Of a stretch of DNA of 64,000 bases, positions 42,401 through 54,400 are shown one piece after another. Position numbers and translations under genes: made by a program. The notes under the pieces are model-generated. The model was not told where the DNA came from. It made no database searches and saw only the letters and a program-made list of their open reading frames with translations. Each line of letters opens with the position of its first letter. The stretch's first letter is position 1. This DNA comes from Beroe forskalii (Eukaryota > Ctenophora > Nuda > Beroida > Beroidae): the NCBI GenBank assembly GCA_011033025.1, contig WFMF01000002.1, positions 2,108,001-2,172,000 of the forward strand. The letters run 5' to 3'.

Positions 42401-45400
42401 ATAAAATTTTTAAGGAAATTATACTTCTTTTTCATGCTTAGTACCAGCAATATGGAAATTTATCATATCAATTAACGAAAAATATTGAAAAAATCTTCAA
42501 TTCAGAGTATTCAAATCGTGGAAGGAAATGGGAAAAATCGAGCCGAAAATTTAGAATTTTCACATGAAATTTTAAGTGGCAGGATCGAGCGTGAATATAT
42601 TTATGTCCGTGAAATTTTAGGTCCGTGAAACTAAAGTCCGTGATAATTATGTCCGATAAGGTAAGACAGTACCTATACTGTGACGGCAACGATTATCAAC
42701 CGCCAGGATTTTTTTCCAATTTTCCAATTCATGAGAGCAAATAAAATCTGTCCCAGTAATTATACAGGGTGCGCCAAAAGTCTTGTCCCCTTTTACTTTT
42801 TTGATTATTTGAAAGATACAGCAGATATTTCGATTTTCTAAAAAGTTTCTTTAAATATAACCAAAGAATGGCGGATTCTGAGATTTTTAGGTTGCTGTGA
42901 CGTCCATAGCAACGACAGGAGTTCCCATAGCAACCGACCTAAAAATTGAAGATTTTTTACATTTTTGACATATAGATCAAGACCACATTTTATCTTTTGA
43001 TTGGTCATCATTAAGGAAAGATATTTCGATTCTGTGAAAAGTTTCAGTGATCATAACCAGTCAATACTGAATCCTGAGATTTTCAGGTTGCTATGACTTT
43101 CATAGCAACCACACGAGTTTCCATAGCAACCAGAATCAAAATGGAAGAATCTGGGCTTCTTTAAAAAATAAAACTCGCTAATTGCCATTTATTTCAATTC
43201 TATTGCTGGTAGATAGGGTAGTAAACACTACAAAATGTTCAATTACAGTGAATCTAATTCAATAGGGGTTCAATGCATGTTCAAAGTAGTCTCCTTGGGT
43301 GGAATTTGGGGCTAATTTCAGTGAAAATCCTTGAATTTTAAGCCTGGTTGCTATGGAAACTCGTGTGGTTGCTATGAAAGTCATAGCAACCTGAAAATCT
43401 CTGAATTCAGCGTTGACTGGTTATGATCACTGAAACTTCTCACAGAATCGAAATATCTATTTTTTATGATGACCAATCAAAACAGTAAATTTGGTCTTGA
43501 TTTATATGTCAAAAATGCCAAAAATCTTCGATCTTTAGGTCGGTTGCTATGTGAACTCGTGTGGTTGCTATGGACGTCACAGCAACCTAAAAATCTCATA
43601 ATCCGCCATTCTTTGGTTATATCTAAAGAAACTTTTTACAGAATCGAAATATCTGCTGTATTTTTCAGATAATCAAAAAAGTAAAAGGGGACAAGACTTT
43701 TGGCGCACCCTGTAGTTGCTTATTTGTAGATTATATAAGCTGACCCGGTTAACTTGAATTGTATAGGTCCTTTCAACGGCAAGCAATTGCGATTGTTACA
43801 GATGTGATTGCACTCAAAAATTATAAGATTCTTCGTTTGGCAACAAACTTCATTAATTTTACCAAATGAGTAATTATGGTCTACCATTATCGCAAAAATT
43901 GTCTTATTTGAGAAAAAAAACTTACACTTTTTTCTTCCGCACTGGAGCAAGTTATAAGAGTTACTGCAAATGTCTGACAGGATTTTAGACTATGTCCGGC
44001 CTTCGATAACTTCGACGTGTTGCTATCGAAGACTTCTTGGTGAGATGAAGCCCCGTCCATACCTGAGAAGGGAGTAAACTATAGTATTCAAAAATGAATT
44101 AATAGGTCTAGGGTAATTCATGAAACAAATGTCCTTGAGAAGGAAATTCCTTGAAAACGGCCATGCATTTAAGATTCCATCTATTTACTTATCCACTATG
44201 ACGCAGATGCACTGCACAGCTTAATAATTTACTAATAAATTCTAACTCGCGCAATTTTATATTATATAGCGCTTATAAGTGGGAAAGCTTCTATGCGCGT
44301 AAAACTAAACAGAAACTTGAACTTATAATCCTCGCTCGCGTTTTCACCTTCCAGATAAAATATAATTCGATAATTCATGCGAAATTTTGGAACAATTACC
44401 TAAATAGCTTGAGGTTTTCTAGAAAATTTAGTCGGGAGATTATCCAAACAAATTTCCATAAATTTGTCATTGATGCAACCGACATTCAGTCGTTTTTCAG
44501 TATTTTCAGTGATCTCACTGTAGTGAAATAATATTTTCTTAATCAATTTATCTCAAGGTTCTGGAAATAATTTCAATCCTGACCACAGTAAATTTCATCT
44601 TTGAAATATGCTGTGGTCAGGATTGAAATTATTCTCCGGAAACTCGAGGTAAATTCTTAAATTGGCTGAGAAAATATTCCCAGTTTTAGGTGTGCCGATT
44701 GTGCGGCACATTTCAATATAGTTATGCGAAATGAAACGTTACGACATGATCATGGTTGGAAACGACGAATTGGTTATCTTCTACCGCCTATTTCTGTGTT
44801 CAACTTTGGTACAGCGCTTCAGACATTCTGCCACACCAATTTCTGAGAGACTCAAAGTCTCAAAGTTTTAAAGTTTTAGAGAATAGTTACCCACTATAAT
44901 ATTGTCTTTTTGTACATACGAAGAAATGTCACGATCAAGCAATGTCACGTTTCACTCTCATATCTTAAACTATGATAATGAAGTCATTTTTGTGTTTTGA
45001 TAACCCCTAATTGCACAAAGGGTCGAAAATCAGTTCAAATATTGAATTATGTTGCTGGGGGTCCTCCACGAACGGAGATAAGTACACTTAAGGAATACTT
45101 ATGATCGATTTTAAGAGTGCTCCTAAATATTCTGTTCACGAAACTTGAGTTAAGAAGATATTTCGCACTTATCTTTTTCTTCTTACGAACTTCCTAAATA
45201 TTTAAGAAGACTTATCATAAACCCTTCCTAAGTCTGCGTTACCCTCCATATTTGATGCGTGAGTCAAACGTGAGCTTAATTGGGGTCTTCCTAACTCACT
45301 AAGTGCACTTAACTTTCTTCTTAACTTCACTATATTTAGGTGCATCACTAAGAGCGGTTTTATCCTTCTTAACGTCTTCTTAGCGTGATCCTAACTCGGG

Positions 45401-48400
45401 AATGGGATTCAATTTCAATCAAATAATTATCATATCGCCCCGCATTATTGAGTTAGAACAGTAAATTGGAAATGTTTTCATAGCAGCGATAGGAAATACT
45501 ATCTTAATTAGGTTATGCTTGGCGTGACACAAAATCAATTATCCTTTCTTGGCCTCTGATTGGCTTGTGCACTATACATGTGATTTGCGTTAGCTTAATC
45601 ACGTGTCACATCCTACAACACTTAAGAAGGGTTTCGTGGACAAGAAAATCCATCTTAAAAACAATATTGGTTAAGAAGAAAAGTTTCATGAACAGGAGCT
45701 CCTTCACGAAACATTTAGGAAGGCATTAGGATTTCCTAACTGAAAGTTAGGAACCCTTAATTAGATTTGATGTTCACGAAACTCCACTTAGGAACACTAT
45801 TTTCTATTTTAGGAATTCCTAACTCGGTCTAGAATTGTGTTTAGGAATTCTTAATTTTGTCGCTCCTAAGTCCGCGTGAGACCTCACGATAATTGCGTGA
45901 TTCCTAAAATGGTGTTCCTAGGAAGTATTAGTTCCCGTTCCCCAAATTATATCGCTCCTAACTTTTTCCTAAGTGCTTCCTAAGTTGTCAAAAGTTAGGA
46001 GAGCTAAAATGGTGTCCTAACTCCAAATTCCTAAATTTTCGGTGTCAATTTCACGCTGTGGCTGGGAGAATAATCTAATTCATAGCTGAAAGAGAGGTAA
46101 TTCTTACGGGAAGATGCTACTTCCAATTACCCCACGCAGAAACGTTGCCCTCCGACCCTCGTAGTTGATGGCATGATCTGTAATTTCTAAACCATTCGTT
46201 AGCCAATATAATAAGAATTTAGGGAGATTTAAGATCAAGCTGACTAATTGGAGGAATTAGGAAAACACAGCAATAAATCAAGGAAGTCATATTAGGATAG
46301 TTAAGACTCCAATTGTTTTTACTTGTTAAACTTAGAGAAGTGATGATTTGTTGATTTCAATCTGAATCAGGTGTTTCCTGCCCGAGGATTTGATGGTATT
46401 TTCAAATCCTTAAGTTCTGTGCAGCTGTTTTTAAACGTTGGTATCTCGTGCTTTTTCACTTCAAGAATTTGTTTTTTAGGACAAACCCCTCAGCCTTGAT
46501 TATCTGCAGTTTGCAATGCTCCACTCCTCTAATTCAATAACACCGGAGCAGCGGTAATCCAATAGAAACGGGACACTTTGATTGGCTTGTGTTTGTTTTA
46601 GGAGTATCAACACGTGATCAGATAATTGCGTGATCAGAATTCCTAACTGCAGTTTCGTGAACAACACCTCCACTAAGAATCTCAAATAGATTTAGGAAAA
46701 TAAATTTCGTGAACCCTTCCTAATTTGTTTCCTAAGCGTTTTCCTAAGTTACTTTCCTAAATGTATTCCTAAACTGCACTTAGGAATTTCTTTCGTGAAG
46801 GAGCTCCAGTCACAACTCGCGTTCCTAAATATGAAAAGTGTTCATAACTTTATGATCACTTTTAAGAAGGAAGTTTCGTGGAGGAGCTCCAGGGGCTCCT
46901 TCACGAAACATTTAGGAAGGCATTAGGATTTCCTAACTGAAAGTTAGGAACCCTTAATTAGATTTGATGTTCACGAAACTCCACTTAAGAACACTATTTT
47001 CTATTTTAGGAATTCCTAACTCGGTCTAGAAATGTGTTTAGGAATTCTTAATTTTGTCGCTCCTAAGTCCGCGTGAGACCTCACGATAATTGCGTGATTC
47101 CTAAAATGGTGTTCCTAGGAAGTATTAGTTCCCGTTTCCCAAATTATATCGCTCCTAACTTTTCCTAAGTGCTTCCTAAGTCGTCAAAAGTTAGGAGAGC
47201 TAAAAATGGTGTCCTAACTCCAAATTCCTAAATTTTCGGTGTCAATTTCACGCTGTGGCTGGGAGAGTAATCTAATTCATAGCTGAAAGAGGTAATTCTT
47301 ACGGGAGGATGGTACTTCCATTTTCCAATTACCCCACGCAGAAACGTTGCCCTCCGACCCTCGTAGTTGATGGCATGATCTGTAATTTTAAACCATTCGT
47401 TTGCCAATATGATAAGAATTTAGGAGATTTAAGATCAAGCTGACTGATTGGAGGAATTAAGAAAACACAGCAATAAATCAAGGAAGTCATATTAGGATAG
47501 TTAAGACTCCAATTGTTTTTACTTGTTAAACTTAGAGAAGTGATGATTTGTTGATTTCAATCTGAATCAGGTGTTTCCTGCCCGAGGATTTGATGGTATT
47601 TTCAAATCCTTAATTTCTGTGCAGCTGTTTTTAAACGTTGGTATCTCGTGCTTTTTCACTTCAAGAATTTGTTTTTTACGACAAACCCCTCAGCCTTGAT
47701 TATCTGCAGTTTGCAATGCTCCACTCCTCTAATTCAATAACACCGGAGCAGCGGTAATCCAATAGAAACGGGACACTCTGATTGGCTTGTGTTTGTTTTA
47801 GGAGTATCAACACGTGACCAGATAATTGCGTGATCAGAATTCTAACTGCAGTTTCGTGAACAACACCTCCACTAAGAATCTCAAATATATTTAGGAAAAT
47901 AAATTTCGTGAACCCTTCCTAATTTGTTTCCTAAGCGTTTTCCTAAGTTACTTTCCTAAATGTATTCCTAAACTGCACTTAGGAATTTCTTTCGTGAAGG
48001 AGCTCCAGGTATCTAGGAATTTGGAGAAACAATGTAAGTGGGATTGAGATAATTTCTTAACATACACACGTGCGAGACAGGAATTATACCCATGCCTGGA
48101 GAAATTCCCCTCGAGTTCACGACGGGAGCTGAAAAATGAAAAAAAAAAAACGAACTGAAAACTTCGAGAAAATTTTAATTACTGTTGGAATATCAAATTC
48201 AACTGTTGCCAAATAAACTGCCGGTATAGTTCCATGTTCCAATTGAAAATTTGCTCTGGTGTACTGTATTGAAGCAAACTATTTTGAAACTGAACAAACC
48301 GTTAACTCTGGCAATATTACCTGATTTTTGGAGTAAAACGATATAACATAAACGGCTGTTAGAGTTAACCAATAGCTGTTGACTGCAATTTTGATGTCCA

Positions 48401-51400
48401 TGCCGTTACATACTTTTTCGAGCTAGTAGGGGCCAAGGCCCCCCTATTTGTTTTCTGGGGGGGGGGGGGGGGGGGGAGGGGGAGGGGCTTTTGAAAACTA
48501 AGGGGGGCCTAAATTTTCATTAGCGAATTTTCCCCATTGAAAAGTCCTATAATTTTGCATAAAAATATGTAACTAAAATCATGTTTACTGTTTGCTTTGA
48601 TTCCGAAGAAGGATTCCTAAGATGGATTTCAAGGAAACTTAAGTTTATTTGCACTTTCTTTCACACTTCATTTTAGGACATTTTAATGTTCAAATTTTTG
48701 AGAAAATCTTAGGCCCCCTAAGATTTTTCTAGGGGAGCCTTTCCTATAAAAGGGTAGACCTGCCACCCCCCTCCCCCTAGGCCGTCAAGTCATCAATTCA
48801 GTTTGACACCGGACTGAATCAGTTTACCGGTAAATACAGATTTTCAGCTCGATGTAAAACCTTCAAATTTCCCCTGCAGTGGGCTTTTGTGGCTTAAGTT
48901 TCAGAAAATGGGTTTTGGAGCGGCCGGCTCCAAATATTTAAAAAAAACCTTAAAATTTGCGGGAAGTTGTTGTAAAGGTGAAACCAAATTGTTTTGGTAC
49001 TTCAGTATACTGAAGTACCAAAACAATATGGTTTCACCTTTACAACAACTATCACTTTCTGTGAGCGAGGTAGCTTGACCAAACTGAGGATAAAATCTCG
49101 AGAACTGAAAATAAACTTTTTTCCACTGGAAATACTGCGCTTCATTTTCGTGAAGAATTTTATCCATTTTACTCTCTATACGGAAGGCTAACTGCGAAAG
49201 GCTGTTTAAAGTTGACATGGAGGATAACATTAAACTGTAAAAGCTCGACTTTAGTCGAGCTCTTACAGTTTTAAGTAGTATGAATCTCTGTGAATTCACA
49301 GAAATTCATACTACTGAAGCAGCATATGTTACTTAAATATTGATTATTAAGATAGACACCTACCACCACCAGCGCTTATAAACTGTGTTGGACCATGTAA
49401 AGATAGGAACCTATATTAACAAGGTTGATAACATAGCAGATAGCCATTTAAAATTACCTTGGTAAAACAGCATATGTAGGACCACACGAGGTTGTCCATT
49501 AGCAATAATATGCTTCAATTCTAACAGCTGTTGCAAGCATTGCTTAACCATGTCAGAACGCTTGATGAAGACCCCAACATTTATGGTCTCCTCACTCCCA
49601 TCCTCATGTTGAACCGTAACTGGCCTGTTTGAAATTTGTTATGGATGTGTGAATTAAAACAAACCCGCCACAATTGATAGACTCGAGGGCGTAGCCCAAT
49701 TAGTTTGCATAATCCACGATTTTTGCAAGTTCACCTGAATTCGCGGCGAATTCGCCGCGAATTCAGGTGAATTCAGGTGAATTCAGGTGAATTCAGGTGA
49801 ATTCAGGTGAATTCAGGTGAATTCAGGTGAAATCAGGTGAATTCAGGTGAATTCAGGTGAATTCAGGTGAATTCAGGTGAATTCAAGTGAGTTCGCGGCG
49901 GAGTCCGCCAAAAAAATATTTTGGCGGACTCCGCCGGAGACCGCCGCGAATTCACCTGAATTCGCCTGAATTCACCTGAATTCGCCGCGAATTTGCCGCG
50001 AATTCAGGTGAATTCAAGTGAATTCGCGGCGGAGTCCGCCAATTTTTTGGCGGACTCCGCCGCGAATTCACTTGAATTCACCTGAATTCGCCGAATACAC
50101 GCGGATTCGGTGTACTATAGTTTGCCAATTTTCCAGTTCACCCAGGTACGCCCAGGTGAACCCAGGTGGACAAGTTCGCCGCGAATTCGTGGCGAACTGA
50201 CGTCCGCCGCGAATTCGGGTGAACTTGGGCAAACTCAGGTGAACTCAGTTCGCAGCGAATTCACCTGAACTTTGAATGAACTTTGTCAAGCTAATGTAAG
50301 GTTGAAGATGCGATTAACAATGTCTACCGTATTATGTGTGACGTCATGGATCCAAAGAACCTTGTATTTGTAATGCTTCAGGGTACTCGGGGCACAGAGC
50401 ATATGTTGACTTTGCAATCGGCGCCGATTCACCGCCGATATAGGCGCTGCACTGATTTAAATCCATGCATACGGAGCCTTATTTTGGGGTGTGTTATGAG
50501 TTGATTGGGTTATGTTATGAGTTGATTGGGGTGTGTTATGAGTTGATTGGGGTGTGTTTTGAGTTGATTGGGGGTGGGTTATGAGTTGATTGGGGTATGT
50601 TATGAGTTGATTGGGGTGTGTTATTAGATGATTGGGGTGGGTTATGGGTTGATTGGGGTGTGTTATGAGTTGATTGGGGTGTACTACGAGTTGATTGGGA
50701 TGTGTTATGAGTTGATTAAAGTATGTATTGAGTTGATTTGCGGTGTGTTATGAGTTGATTGGGGTGTGTAATGAGTTGATTGGGGTGTGTTATGAGTTGA
50801 TTGGGGTGTGTTACGAGTTGATTGGGATGTGTTATGAGTTGATTGAGGTATGTAATGAGTTGATTGGGGTGTGTTATGAGTTGATTGGGGTGTGATATGA
50901 GTTGATTGGGGTGTGTTATGAGCTGATTGGGGTGGGTTATGGGTTGATTGGGGTGTGTTATGAATTGATTGGGGTGGGTTATGGGTTGATTGAGGTGTGT
51001 TATGAATTGATTAGGGTGTGTTATGTGTTGATTGGGGTGTGTTATGAGTTGATTGGGGTGTGTTATGAGTTGATTGGGGTGTGTTACGAGTTGATTGGGG
51101 TGTAAGAGTTACCTGTCAGTCAGGTAAGAGTCATCAGTGGGCCAGAAAGAAAGTAACCAGTGGGGCAGGAAAGATTCACCGTATGAATCAATCCTCTTGC
51201 ATTCATAAGTAACCGTATTAAACTCCTACATAGCCCTCACATACTCTGTGAAGCCTTAGATTGTTCAGGATTGTGGAGGCTTACGCAGGACCGCACACAT
51301 AACCCACTCCAATCAACTCATAATCAACCTCAATCAACACATAACCCAACCCGAACAACACATAACCCACCCCAAACAACACATAACCCACCCCAATCAA

Positions 51401-54400
51401 CTCATAACACACCCTAATCATCCCATTACATACCCCAATCAACTCATAACACATCCCAATCAACTCATAACACACCCCAATCAACTCATAACATACCCCA
51501 ATCAACTCATAACATTCTCCAAACAACTCATAACACACCCCAATCAACTCATAACACCCCAATCAACTCTTAACATACCCAATCAACCCACAATACACTC
51601 CAATCAACCCATAACCCACCCCAATCAACTCATAACATACCCCAATCAACTCATAACATACCCCAATCAACTCATAACCCACCCCAATCAACTCATAACC
51701 CACCCCAATCAACTCATAACCTACCCCACTCAACTCATAACACACTCCAATCAACTCATAACATCCTAATCAACTCACAACCCGCCCCAATCAACTCATA
51801 ACATACCCCGATCAACTCGTAACATACCCCAATCAACTCATAACATTCCCCAAACAACTCATAACACACCCCAATCAACTCATAACATACCTCAATCAAC
51901 TCATAACCCACCCCAATCAACTCATAACACACCCCAATCAACTCATAACATACCCCAATCAACTCACAATACACTCCAATCAACCCATAACCCACCCCAA
52001 TCAACTCATAACATACCCCAATCAACTCATAACATACCCCAATCAACTCATAACCCACCCCAATCAACTCATAACACACCCCAGTCAACTCATAACACAC
52101 CCCTATCAACTCATAACACACCCCAATCAACTCATAACCTACCCCACTCAACTCATAAACACTCCAATCAACTCATAACACACTCCAATCCACTCATTAC
52201 ATACTCCAATCGACTCGTAACAAACTCAAATCAACTCATAACAATACCCGCATAAAACTTTTTGAAATTCAGTTAACGTGAATTCACGTGAATTCATGTG
52301 AACTCAGTACAAGTGAATTCATGTGAATTCACGTGAATTCACGTGAATTCACGTGAATTCACGTGAACTAGTCCGCCTGAATTCGCGGCGAACTGCTCAG
52401 AACTGCTCAGGCGAACTAGTTCGCCGCGAATTCGCGGCGAACTGGCAGTTCACTTGAGTTCACCTGGGTGAACTGGAAAATTGGCGAACTAGTACACCGA
52501 ATCCGCGTGTATTCGCGGCGAATTCAGGTGAATTCGCGGCGGACTCCGGCGGAGTCCGCCAAAATATTTTTTTGGCGGACTCCGCCGCAAATTCACTTGA
52601 ATTCACTTGAATTCGCGGCGAATTCAGGTGAACTTGCAAAAATCGTGGATTATGCCAATTAGTTATAAAATGTGACATCAGTTAATTTGAAAGGGGTTAA
52701 CAGCCATAACCTCTCTCGAGCTTTCATTGCCTTAAATATACTTTCATCAGGTCGGACATTGCGATTGTAATTGTTTAATTCCTGTTCAATTCCTGTTTAA
52801 TTCCTGTGACCTACGGCATCAAATATGGACGAAGTTACTATTTACAGTATTACCATAACGCATAAGGGCGAACACCTGAGTTCGGTTATAAATTATTAAA
52901 ACTATGTATGCAGATTCATATTCAGATTATAACTACTGTGGTGAGTAACGACTGGTTACTGCTTTACTGGTCATAACAATTACCAATAAAATTCTTACTG
53001 CAGTAGGTAGTATTTTGATGTTGACGACTTCTTAGGGAATCATATTTGTTTATAGTCTCATATAGATAGCTGGCAATCGTGATGTTTTAAATATCGTATC
53101 GGTACAGCTATGGAAATATGACATTTGCCCACCTTCCTAAAGTGTAAGGTGGAAGTCTCTTTTTCCTCTCCCGTCGCAGTGCTCGTTCACCAGGCACGTA
53201 GAGGTCAAATTTCTTCGCAAACTGGGACATACTCGTGGCCGTTCTTTTGGTAGCTTTAAGATTAACCATATGAGCCTGAATGAAATTTATGAATCAAAAT
53301 ACCATATCGGACATAATATACCGGGTGTACCACGAAAAACGTTACAAAAGTAAACGTTTATAACTCGGCTTCTGTTTAGAATTTCTAGATGAAATTTTGA
53401 AATGTCATAGATATAGGCTGAAAGTTTTTGCACAAAAAGTTTGAAGCGTCCAGCTCAAAAATTGTCTGAGTTATCAACAAAAAACCGCTTTTTCGGCCAT
53501 ATTTCAGTTTCTGAGAGTCAATTACTCGGCTTGTGTTCAGAGTTTTTTAATGAAATTTTGGGATGTCATAGGTATAGGCTATAAGTTTTTTTGCGCTTAT
53601 CTCTGTTTCTTTGCCCATATCTCTGTTTCTGGGACTCAAAAATGTTAGCTATTCTAGGGTCATATTGGTCAGATGTTACCCGAAATATCCTGGAAGTTTC
53701 ATCAAGATTGCTCGAAAAACCTCGGAGATATGCGCGTTATTACAACGTAAAAAGTTGTTTATACGCAAGCGTGCACAGTTCTAACTTCCTCTATGACACA
53801 TTAATTACACGCTATACTGATAACATGTAAACAAAAAGGCTTATATCTCCAAGACAATTCTTGAGTTATACGCTTCAAATTTTTTGTGCAAAAACTTTCA
53901 GCCTATATCTATGACATCTCAAAATTTCATCCAGAGACTCTAAACAGAAGCTGAGTTATTTAAACGTTTACTTTTGTAACGTTTTTCGTGGTACACCTTG
54001 TTGTTATACAGCCGGGATATATAAAGAATAAAGACGGAAATTAACGTAGGCGCTCGAAGGAAATTAGAAAATTCTTTTGAAAATTTGGAACATTTTTTTC
54101 AAAACACCGATTATTGCTAAGTTCAGTTTAATACTTCAATTTGCTTGGACTGAACTTAGCATTAAGTGTTTTTTAAATAGCCACGTAATTAGGAAAAATT
54201 TCAAAAGATTTCAAAATGGCCGAATATTTCATATGGCCGGACATTTAAAGTCGACTTTAAATGTCCGGCCATATGATCAGGGAACATAATTTGGATATAC
54301 CTAATTCAAAATTATGGCTTGAATATTCTTCCAAAATCGCTTAACAAGGGCCTGCAGTGACCGATGATGTGATATTTTTTATCATGGGTCCTTTCAAAAT

